A stretch of 10,898 bases of DNA from Bacteroides sp. (GTDB lineage: Bacteria; Bacteroidota; Bacteroidia; Bacteroidales; Bacteroidaceae): positions 5,518 through 16,415 of the forward strand of contig JAUMWZ010000020.1 of the NCBI GenBank assembly GCA_030529405.1. Reading direction: 5' to 3'. The notes under the pieces were generated by a model. That model saw nothing but the letters and a program-made list of their open reading frames with translations. It searched no databases and was not told the origin of the DNA. Positions 1 to 5,613 of the stretch are shown piece by piece (position 1 is the first letter of the stretch; every line of letters begins with the position of its first letter). A program made the position numbers and the translations under genes.

Positions 1-1900
1 GGAGTTTCAAAGTGGAGTTTAGGCTTATGCCGTGACCAATGTATTGTTCATATTGCAGGCTGTTAATCATACCACGATTGAGCATATACAGTCGTGCGTC
101 TGACGTTTGAGTATTGAAATAGCCTGCGGTGAGCAGTATTTTAGATTTGATTTTAGGTATCTGACAGTCTATGTGTTGCCACAATCCAAATCCTTTGTTA
201 CTGCCCTTGTCGTACGAAGAAAAGAGTTTAAGGTCGGCAATAGTAGATATATTTACAAATGGATTAACACTATGGTTGAAACCTAACCTTAGTGAGTGGT
301 TATGTGTTGGTTTAGTGAGCTTTAGTTTGTCGTTTACTTTGATGTCACGCATCTTATTCATATACCTGTATTTAGCATAAAAAGATGTTCGTCTATTAAC
401 CGTATAGTCTGCTCTTAATATTGCTTCAAAGCCCGATGATGGTTTGCTGATGCGATATTTATTGGTTGTGAAGGCGAAATAATCTATTGACAAAGCGAAG
501 TTCCAAGCAGATAATGGTGCAAAATTGACGTTCAGATATAATCCATTCTCTGCTTGCAATGATGAAGATTGTGCATAACTGCGACCAAACATAGCGTTAT
601 ATTGAGGGGAATAGTATCTGTAAAGAAGTGATAAGTCAAGAGTTTTCATAGGTTGATACGTTAGTTTGTCGATGGTGGCTATTCCTTGTTTGCTTGCTGA
701 CAATTCTCCTTCAATAAACAGATTCTTTATGCGGTAAGAATAGTCTATACCTATGTTGAAAAAGTTTTTACCACTAATTGGGTTCGGATTATAGTTTGTT
801 TTGCGGGGAGTGTAGTTCTTATCAAAGAAATAGTATACTGCTGTTGTGCCAAGAGTGAGCATACTTTTTCTGAAAGATATGTTTGTTCCAAACATCTGCT
901 GACGAGAATTGTTGCGCATACTAACCTCATTGTGTGTGCGGTGTAAGCCCGATTTGTGTATAGACTGTATATTGCCACCAACTAATTTAGTATCAATCTG
1001 CTTGTTGGAATAAAAAGCAGACACATCAAGATTATTGTTAATTCTGAACTTCGATGCAAAGCCTTTGAAATAGTTGTATTCATCGGTGGAGGAGTGTTTA
1101 GTTATGTTTCTGCCGTGAAAGTCGAACAAATTGCTGTGAAAGTTTTTATTGCTGAAGCTAATGTTATCGACAACTAGTCCTTGACCAAAAGATAGTCTGT
1201 AATTGCCTAAAGCAAGTGTTCGGACAAACGACATATTGTTTATAAGCAGATAGAAAGAATAGTGGTCAAAGCCTTTCTTGTTGTGGAGGGCAAATAATGG
1301 TTCTCCTGCATCATTTTCAGCTGTTATTCCAACAGAAAACTTATCGGAATGGATGTAAGAATATTTTACATAGCTGCGAAACTGTGTACCTATGTATTTT
1401 CCAGTAAAACCCTTTCGCAAGTAAAGGGGTATATCAACTTGAGTAAGTATATTATTACTGCCTTTCTTAACTGTATATTGTTTGAAAGTAGACAATATAC
1501 AGTTGTCATCTAAACTGTATTTACTTAGTGTGACAAATAATAATAGTTTTCTGGCAGTGTTATAATCTATTCCATCAATGAGGATAATCTCCGATTTGCT
1601 CTTTATACTTCCGTTTATTGCAATGTATTTTACTATGTTTTCTGCTATTTGCTTACTGATGAATGGAATTCTACATAGTTGTTCCACTGTTGCAGTATTG
1701 ATATTAACAGGGTTGTTGATAAGTTCATAAATATCTGATAGATTGTTTTCTAACGACTCAATATTATGGTCGTTTTCATCGTTTATTATATGGTCTAAAG
1801 AACTCTCTAACACATCTTCAATATGTGTTTGACCGTAAGAATATGTGATATATGTCAGTGAGAAAACTAATATTGCAATGGTTCTAAATAATATTTTCAT
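1..1900 (-). CDS. Secreted helix-hairpin-helix (ComEA-like) protein with beta-strand-rich C-terminal region, partial
   Basis: The minus strand is open from 1924 to the left edge, so the C-terminus is missing; about 633 residues are visible. I start at ATG 1900 because it gives a compact signal peptide (MKILFRTIAILVFSL..., cleavage likely after SYG/Q near residue 23). An in-frame ATG at 1924 would add eight residues. Residues about 63-92 (NPVNINTATVEQL...IPFISKQIAENIV) form a ComEA-type helix-hairpin-helix, and about 97-122 form a second copy. From about residue 150 the protein is rich in alternating aromatic/polar strands (for example ILTQVDIPLYLRKGF, GNYRLSFGQGLVV), as in the roughly 650-700-residue Bacteroidota helix-hairpin-helix family. 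Helix-hairpin-helix domains usually bind DNA non-specifically. A role in DNA uptake or at the outer membrane is possible but unproven. It is divergent from the DUF4294 gene. Codons 123-144 overlap a run of 22-bp palindromic repeats. Confidence 0.88.
   Translation of the reverse strand, partial: MKILFRTIAILVFSLTYITYSYGQTHIEDVLESSLDHIINDENDHNIESLENNLSDIYELINNPVNINTATVEQLCRIPFISKQIAENIVKYIAINGSIKSKSEIILIDGIDYNTARKLLLFVTLSKYSLDDNCILSTFKQYTVKKGSNNILTQVDIPLYLRKGFTGKYIGTQFRSYVKYSYIHSDKFSVGITAENDAGEPLFALHNKKGFDHYSFYLLINNMSFVRTLALGNYRLSFGQGLVVDNISFSNKNFHSNLFDFHGRNITKHSSTDEYNYFKGFASKFRINNNLDVSAFYSNKQIDTKLVGGNIQSIHKSGLHRTHNEVSMRNNSRQQMFGTNISFRKSMLTLGTTAVYYFFDKNYTPRKTNYNPNPISGKNFFNIGIDYSYRIKNLFIEGELSASKQGIATIDKLTYQPMKTLDLSLLYRYYSPQYNAMFGRSYAQSSSLQAENGLYLNVNFAPLSAWNFALSIDYFAFTTNKYRISKPSSGFEAILRADYTVNRRTSFYAKYRYMNKMRDIKVNDKLKLTKPTHNHSLRLGFNHSVNPFVNISTIADLKLFSSYDKGSNKGFGLWQHIDCQIPKIKSKILLTAGYFNTQTSDARLYMLNRGMINSLQYEQYIGHGISLNSTLKL
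1468..1533. repeat. Three in-phase 22-bp palindromic units inside a coding sequence
   Basis: Units start at 1468, 1490 and 1512, exactly 22 bp apart (cores TAACTGTATATTGTT, AGACAATATACAGTT, AAACTGTATTTACTT). They match the intergenic family consensus AAACTRTATATAGTTT. The first two form a perfect 13-bp inverted repeat: AACTGTATATTGT at 1469-1481 and ACAATATACAGTT at 1492-1504, with a 10-nt loop. Weaker in-phase matches lie at 1446 and 1534. The units fall inside the helix-hairpin-helix gene, between its second hairpin domain and the first beta strands, without breaking the frame. Confidence 0.6.
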
Positions 1901-1995
1901 ACGATGAGAAAGATATTTAATCATTACAATATGCTAAGTTAATTTAATAAGACAAATAACAGAGTGTATATGAGATATATTTATGTAATGTATTA

Positions 1996-2003
1996 TACAT
2001 TTG
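1996..2003 (+). promoter_or_regulatory. Candidate Bacteroidota -7 promoter element for the DUF4294 gene
   Basis: TACATTTG is an exact match to the Bacteroidota sigma-ABfr -7 box TAnnTTTG. It lies 5 nt before the preferred ATG at 2009, so the transcript would start at or very near the start codon (leaderless or almost so). No TTTG is present about 20 bp upstream, so the -33 half is missing and this could be a chance match. If the box is used, the longer reading frame from ATG 1964 cannot be translated from this transcript. Confidence 0.35.
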
Positions 2004-2008
2004 CGTCT

Positions 2009-2611
2009 ATGAAAATCTACTCATACATAGTTGCGTTGTTTGTAGTGATGTTTTTGGTATCAGAAAAAGCATACTCGCAGGAAAAAGACAGTACAAAAGT
2101 GTATATGTATCCGACTGTTATGTATGAAGGCGAAAGAATAATGTATGTCAAACTGAGGGAAGTCTTTATATATCCTAAGCTGGTATTCAAAAACGAAAAA
2201 CAACGAAGAGAATATAATAAGTTGGTATACAACGTAAAAAAGGTATATCCTATAGCTAGAGAGGTAAATAAAATAATAATAGAAACATACGAGTATCTGC
2301 AAACAATAGAGGATAAAAAGGAGAGAAGCAGACATATAAAAAGGGTTGAAAAGTCGTTGAAAGAGCAGTACACTCCTATTATGAAAAAACTAACCTTTAG
2401 TCAAGGAAAAATACTTATAAAGTTGGTTGATAGAGAGAATAATCAAACCAGCTACGAAATAGTTAAAGCCTTCATCGGAAGTTTTCGTGCAGGGTTTTAT
2501 CAAGCATTTGCATCTATGCTCGGAGCAAGCCTTAAAAAGAAATATGACCCTGATGGAGAAGATGCAATGATAGAAAGAATTGTAACGCAAATAGAGATGG
2601 GAATACTTTAG
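2009..2611 (+). CDS. Secreted DUF4294 family protein
   Basis: This 200-residue protein belongs to the Bacteroidota-restricted DUF4294 family, whose biochemical function is unknown. Residues 1-23 are a signal peptide (MKIYSYIVALFVVMFLVSEKAYSQ). The mature part has the family landmarks: YNKLVYNVKKVYPIAREV (about 70-86), a charged helical stretch (about 87-125), then FSQGKILIKLVDRE (130-143), TSYEIVKAFIGSFRAGFYQ (147-165) and LKKKYDPDGEDAMIERIV (175-192). ATG 1964 is in frame and would add MYMRYIYVMYYTFAS. I prefer 2009 because the signal peptide then begins normally and a -7-like box lies just upstream. No cysteine follows the signal region, so it is not a lipoprotein. It is divergent from the helix-hairpin-helix gene and converges on the methyltransferase gene. 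Periplasmic or outer-membrane-associated location is likely. Confidence 0.85.
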   Translation: MKIYSYIVALFVVMFLVSEKAYSQEKDSTKVYMYPTVMYEGERIMYVKLREVFIYPKLVFKNEKQRREYNKLVYNVKKVYPIAREVNKIIIETYEYLQTIEDKKERSRHIKRVEKSLKEQYTPIMKKLTFSQGKILIKLVDRENNQTSYEIVKAFIGSFRAGFYQAFASMLGASLKKKYDPDGEDAMIERIVTQIEMGIL

Positions 2612-2632
2612 TGTGTTTATCTATCTGTATAA

Positions 2633-2808
2633 AGGTTATAAACAATGTGTTTATAGACTGTATATGGTTTGAAAGTCAGCTATATATAGTCTATTTTTAA
2701 TTTATATATAACCTATTTATCAACAATATATAGTTTACAAAAAACTCATCTATACACATTTTTTGGTATGTATATAGATGAGTTTTAGTATACATAATAT
2801 ACACTTAC
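2633..2808. repeat. Array A: about eight 22-bp phased palindromic units
   Basis: Units start at 2633, 2655, 2677, 2699, 2721, 2743, 2765 and 2787, every 22 bp with no slippage. The clearest cores are AGACTGTATATGGTTT (2655), CAGCTATATATAGTCT (2677), AATTTATATATAACCT (2699), CAACAATATATAGTTT (2721) and GGTATGTATATAGATG (2765); 2633, 2743 and 2787 are degenerate. The 6-nt spacers are AT-rich and not conserved. The array fills the convergent gap between the DUF4294 and methyltransferase genes, and units 2743 and 2765 form the arms of a terminator hairpin. Confidence 0.75.
2741..2786. terminator. Bidirectional intrinsic terminator between convergent genes
   Basis: The arms AAAACTCATCTATACACA (2741-2758) and TGTATATAGATGAGTTTT (2769-2786) pair over 18 bp with one mismatch around a 10-nt loop. 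On the plus strand the hairpin ends in TTTT. On the minus strand it is followed by a T6 run (complement of A2739-2744). It lies about 130 nt past the DUF4294 stop and 62 nt past the methyltransferase stop, as expected for a shared terminator of converging transcripts. Confidence 0.75.
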
Positions 2809-2848
2809 GGATAAAAAATTATTACTGTGATAAACAATAACGTTTTAT

Positions 2849-3376
2849 TTACTTCATCTTCTTAAATAAATCCCATATAATTATCCCTGCAGTAACAGAT
2901 ACATTAAGAGAGTGTTTTGTTCCGTATTGAGGTATTTCCAAACACATATCAGATTTGTTGATAACTTCTTGGTCTACTCCTTTCACCTCATTACCCATTA
3001 CTACTGCATATTTCTTATTCTTGTCTGGAACAAAAGAGTCTAACATAGTGCTTCCTTCTGCCTGCTCGGCACAACAAACATAATATCCCTTCTCTTTTAA
3101 CTCGTCAATAGCGTCTGTTGTATTATCAAAATACTTCCAATCTACACTATATTCTGCTCCAAGAGCTGTTTTATGAATTTCTTGATTAGGAGGAGTAGCA
3201 GTTATACCACATAGATATATTGCCTCGATTAAGAAAGCATCAGAAGTGCGAAATACAGAACCAATGTTGTGCATACTTCTAATATTGTCCATAACTATTA
3301 TTATTGGCATCTTCTTTTCTTCCTTAAACTGCTCTGTACTAATTCTATTAAGTTCTGTTATCTTTAATTTTCTCAT
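2849..3376 (-). CDS. SpoU/TrmH-family RNA 2'-O-ribose methyltransferase
   Basis: This 175-residue cytoplasmic SPOUT enzyme is expected to transfer methyl from S-adenosylmethionine to a ribose 2'-OH of tRNA or rRNA; the target cannot be read from sequence. All three family motifs are present. Motif 1 is DNIRSMHNIGSVFRTSDAF (30-48), with N37 and the catalytic-type R43. Motif 2 is AVVMGNEVKGVD (124-135), part of the trefoil-knot SAM site. Motif 3 is LEIPQYGTKHSLNVSVTAGI (146-165), with N158. The protein is a single catalytic domain with a short N-terminal extension and no L30e-like substrate-binding domain, so it resembles the small TrmH/TrmL-like forms. Translation starts at ATG 3376 with no Shine-Dalgarno sequence. 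It appears to be transcribed alone, preceded by a 480-bp non-coding gap and followed by the bidirectional terminator. Confidence 0.93.
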   Translation of the reverse strand: MRKLKITELNRISTEQFKEEKKMPIIIVMDNIRSMHNIGSVFRTSDAFLIEAIYLCGITATPPNQEIHKTALGAEYSVDWKYFDNTTDAIDELKEKGYYVCCAEQAEGSTMLDSFVPDKNKKYAVVMGNEVKGVDQEVINKSDMCLEIPQYGTKHSLNVSVTAGIIIWDLFKKMK

Positions 3377-3856
3377 CTGTGGTATGTATTAGTTGTAATT
3401 ATAGACAATAGCTGTCAATATAATGTTGAATAGTTATTAAAAACTACTTCAAAATCTATTGAAAAAAAAGTGAGTTATTATTGCAAGCAAAATAAATAGA
3501 TTTATATATAAAAACTTCATTGAATGAACAACAAAAATATTGAACCTATTTTTTATCAAGTAATAGACCGCTAAAAATGTATTGTCAATATAAATGTTCA
3601 TATCGTATTATCAACAAGTTAGTTATAAACATCATGTTAATTACTTATATTTATATCACATTAAAACACTAAATATCAATCAAATAAGTTATATATATAA
3701 TCTGTTAGTATGTATATATCTTATCAATAAAACTAAGAATATTGATGATAACAATAAAGCACTTTCTTTACCAACACAATTACTAACATTATCAACGTGC
3801 TATTATCATCATCATATATTTTCTCTTTAGATAATAAATAAAAGAATATATAATAA
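3377..3856. other. 480-bp AT-rich intergenic region without a recognisable gene
   Basis: This is very AT-rich sequence between rdgB (3' end) and the methyltransferase gene (5' end). The only open frame, 3594-3830 on the plus strand, encodes a low-complexity Tyr/Asn/Ile/Leu-rich peptide and is not convincing. A minus-strand TATTTTTG (3539-3532) fits the Bacteroidota -7 box and could drive the methyltransferase gene with a leader of about 150 nt, but its -33 half is poor. The right part (3620-3751) carries a degraded 22-bp repeat array. I see no tRNA or other structured RNA. Confidence 0.6.
3620..3751. repeat. Array E: degraded 22-bp phased palindromic units
   Basis: Recognisable units at 3620 (TAGTTATAAACATCA, close to unit 2633 of array A), 3642 (TACTTATATTTATAT), 3664 (AAACACTAAATATCA), 3686 (AAGTTATATATATAA), 3707/3708 (AGTATGTATATATCT, one base out of phase) and 3730 (AAACTAAGAATATTG) follow the same 22-bp ruler. 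Individual matches are weak in this AT-rich background, so this array rests mainly on phase and on likeness to arrays A-D. Confidence 0.4.
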
Positions 3857-4450
3857 TTATTTGTTGATGAGTGTGTGGAGAAACTCACACAATTTTTTTA
3901 CTGCAATGGCTCTATGGCTAATTTGGTTTTTAATCTCATTGCCCAACTCAGCAAAGGTTTTGTCGTATCCTTCTGGTATAAACACAGGGTCGTATCCAAA
4001 GCCTTTTGTTCCTCGTTTTTCCTTTATTATTTCGCCTTTTATTATTCCTTCGAATAGATATTGTTTTCCGTCATAGATAAGTGCTATAACGGTCTTAAAT
4101 TGTGCCTTTCTGTTTTCTATTCCTTTTAGTTTACAAAGAAGTTTGTTTATGTTAGCTTCTGCATCGTGAGATACTTCTTCTGCATAGCGAGCTGAACGTA
4201 CTCCGGGTTCACCATTAAGGGCTTCTACTTCAAGACCTGTATCGTCTGCAAAGGTGTTTATGTTGTATTTGTTCTTCACATATTCTGCTTTAATCTTTGC
4301 ATTCTCTTCTATTGTCTTTCCGTATTCTTCTATTTCTTCTGTGCAGTCAATATCTTTTAGTGATAATATATCTATACTGTTGCCAATAATTGACTTTACT
4401 TCTTCTAGTTTATGAAGATTGTTTGTTGCAAATACTATCTTGGTTTTCAT
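3857..4450 (-). CDS. rdgB: RdgB/HAM1 non-canonical purine NTP pyrophosphatase (dITP/XTP)
   Basis: This 197-residue enzyme has the usual family length. RdgB/HAM1 proteins hydrolyse dITP, ITP and XTP to the monophosphate and pyrophosphate, keeping deaminated purines out of DNA and RNA; it is a cytoplasmic, Mg-dependent homodimer. Visible motifs are the N-terminal nucleotide-binding KIVFATNNLHKLEEV (4-18), FADDTGLEVEALNGEPGVRSARYA (67-90) with the catalytic/metal acidic pair D69-D70, GFGYDPVFIPEGYDKTFAEL (150-169) that recognises the base, and SHRAIAVKKL (178-187). ATG 4450 starts exactly at the conserved N-terminus. It is 202 bp downstream of yitT in the same direction, but a strong terminator hairpin lies between, so it is probably its own transcription unit or expressed by read-through. 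I found no clear promoter box in the 60 bp upstream. Confidence 0.96.
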   Translation of the reverse strand: MKTKIVFATNNLHKLEEVKSIIGNSIDILSLKDIDCTEEIEEYGKTIEENAKIKAEYVKNKYNINTFADDTGLEVEALNGEPGVRSARYAEEVSHDAEANINKLLCKLKGIENRKAQFKTVIALIYDGKQYLFEGIIKGEIIKEKRGTKGFGYDPVFIPEGYDKTFAELGNEIKNQISHRAIAVKKLCEFLHTLINK

Positions 4451-4496
4451 CTTATTATTATATGTGTTGTTAGTTATTATTTACGAGCTGTTAGTA

Positions 4497-4606
4497 ATTG
4501 TGTATAAAAAAAGTTTCCAAACTATATATACTCTTCATTCAAACTGTATATCATTTGAAATTGAAGTATATATGGTTTGGAAACAAATTGTATATAACTT
4601 GTAATT
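4497..4606. repeat. Array B: five 22-bp phased palindromic units
   Basis: Units start at 4497, 4519, 4541, 4563 and 4585, exactly 22 bp apart. Cores are ATTGTGTATAAAAAAA (degenerate), AAACTATATATACTCT, AAACTGTATATCATTT, GAAGTATATATGGTTT and AAATTGTATATAACTT. The phase is lost at 4607. The array lies between yitT and rdgB, and its three middle units together fold into the 72-nt terminator hairpin. Confidence 0.8.
4513..4584 (-). terminator. Long intrinsic terminator of the leuS-yitT transcript
   Basis: The outer arms are 4513-4532 (GTTTCCAAACTATATATACT) and 4565-4584 (AGTATATATGGTTTGGAAAC), which pair over 20 positions with a single T/G opposition. The stem continues inward, with small bulges, through TTCA...TTCAAA and TTTGAA...TTGAA to a loop CTGTATATCA. 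Read on the minus strand, the hairpin is followed at once by T7 (complement of A4506-4512). This is a textbook intrinsic terminator about 70 nt past the yitT stop, placed between yitT and rdgB. The plus strand has no T run after the hairpin. Confidence 0.8.
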
Positions 4607-4623
4607 ATATACTTTTTATGCGT

Positions 4624-4646
4624 TATGGCGTGTGTCTACGCCCATT
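4624..4646. repeat. Small GC-rich palindrome just downstream of yitT
   Basis: On the minus strand, ATGGGCGTAGACACACGCCAT (the complement of about 4625-4645) folds as ATGG(G)CGT / ACGCCAT around a 6-nt loop AGACAC. It starts about 8 nt after the yitT stop. It stands out as G+C-rich in a very AT-rich gap and has no T run, so it is not a standard terminator. It could be a REP-like dispersed palindrome or an mRNA 3'-end stabiliser. Only one copy is seen in this window. Confidence 0.45.
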
Positions 4647-4652
4647 GTGTTG

Positions 4653-5597
4653 TTATTTACCTTTTAGTTTGTCAAATCCTTCGCCATAAACTCCAATCAC
4701 AGAACTTTGAGAAATGAAAGCATTAGGATCTATTGTTTTGATTAGTCCGAAAATGTCGTTCGACTGTCTTTTCTTAGCAAGCACAACAAGAACTTTTACG
4801 TTGTTTTTGCTATACCAACCTGTCCCGTCTAATACTGTAACTCCTCTTCCTGTCTTTGATGTTATCGCGTCAGATATTTCATCATATTTCTTTGAGAATA
4901 TAAGGAATTGAACAGACTGACGATTGCTATTTACAATCCAGTCTAACACTATTCCGAGAATGAAAAGAGTAACAAAACCGAATATAACACGGCTAACATC
5001 GCCTTTGAATACGAAGTAACTCGAACCAATGATAAACACGTCGCAAATCATTATCATCTTGCCCAAAGAAATGTCTTTATACTTGTTTACAACAGCTGCA
5101 ATTATATCTGTACCACCAGTACTTCCGTTCGAGTTGAATACTATTCCAAGTCCAGCACCGCATAGTGCAGCACCAATTATACACGCCATGAAGTCTTGAC
5201 CTCTACCAAGTATCAGAGGTTTAACCATATTGTTGATGATAACTGTTTCTTTTGATGGAATGTAAGTATCTACAACATACTGGAAAAACCATAAGAAAAA
5301 GGTCATTGCAAATATTGCATACAGAGTTTTAAGACTAAAGCGTGGTCCTAAAATTCTAAATGCAAAAAGCATCAAAATAGCATTTATTACGAAGTTAGAG
5401 TATTGAACAGGTATGGCAGCACCATAGAATATAAGTGCAGAAATACCAGCAACTCCACCCGAAGTAATCTGATATGGGAGTAAGAAAGCAGACCAAGAAA
5501 AAGTGTAAATCATTATACCTAATGTTATAGGCAATAGATCAAACAAATCTTGCTTTAATACTTGAGTGTTGATTTTATATTTACTCAAATCTTTCAT
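4653..5597 (-). CDS. YitT-family membrane protein (DUF161 plus C-terminal DUF2179)
   Basis: This 314-residue integral membrane protein has five or six predicted hydrophobic segments (about 20-40, 45-62, 66-82, 90-110, 135-155, 181-197 and 203-221). The family hallmarks ITSGGVAGISAL (44-55) and GSTGGTDIIAAVV (158-170) are present. The hydrophilic C-terminus (about 225-310) is a DUF2179 domain with GRGVTVLDGTGWYS (250-263), a fold related to PII-like regulatory domains and predicted to be cytoplasmic. The transported substrate or function of YitT proteins is not established, and I do not assign one. ATG 5597 lies 16 bp after the leuS stop, so the two genes are almost certainly co-transcribed, and a strong terminator follows yitT. 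No Shine-Dalgarno sequence is seen. The length is somewhat above the usual 280-300 because of an N-terminal cytoplasmic stretch. Confidence 0.9.
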   Translation of the reverse strand: MKDLSKYKINTQVLKQDLFDLLPITLGIMIYTFSWSAFLLPYQITSGGVAGISALIFYGAAIPVQYSNFVINAILMLFAFRILGPRFSLKTLYAIFAMTFFLWFFQYVVDTYIPSKETVIINNMVKPLILGRGQDFMACIIGAALCGAGLGIVFNSNGSTGGTDIIAAVVNKYKDISLGKMIMICDVFIIGSSYFVFKGDVSRVIFGFVTLFILGIVLDWIVNSNRQSVQFLIFSKKYDEISDAITSKTGRGVTVLDGTGWYSKNNVKVLVVLAKKRQSNDIFGLIKTIDPNAFISQSSVIGVYGEGFDKLKGK

Positions 5598-5613
5598 ATT
5601 GATATTAAATTTA

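Noticed and set aside
751..981. Minus-strand 76-residue frame within the first gene region
   Set aside because: It is out of frame with the long helix-hairpin-helix reading frame that spans the region without a stop and shows clear family residues.
2017..2373. Minus-strand 118- and 91-residue open frames opposite the DUF4294 gene
   Set aside because: They lie fully antisense to a well-supported secreted DUF4294 coding sequence and encode Phe/Ser/Tyr-rich shadow peptides.
2633..2808. CRISPR array interpretation of the 22-bp periodic repeats
   Set aside because: The repeat core is 16 bp with only 6-nt spacers, units are degenerate and palindromic, and no cas gene is present. Spacer length and repeat identity do not fit CRISPR.
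3377..3425. TTGACA...TATAAT-like sequence upstream of the methyltransferase gene
   Set aside because: The two hexamers are only 9 bp apart, and Bacteroidota primary sigma factors do not use the E. coli consensus.
3594..3830. 78-residue plus-strand open frame in the large intergenic gap
   Set aside because: Its translation is low-complexity Tyr/Asn/Leu/Ile-rich, typical of random AT-rich DNA. It has no ribosome binding site or recognisable motif and overlaps the degraded repeat array.
3867..3900. GTGTG...CACAC hairpin followed by T7 on the plus strand at the end of rdgB
   Set aside because: The stem is only about 5 bp, it lies inside the rdgB coding sequence, and no plus-strand gene precedes it.
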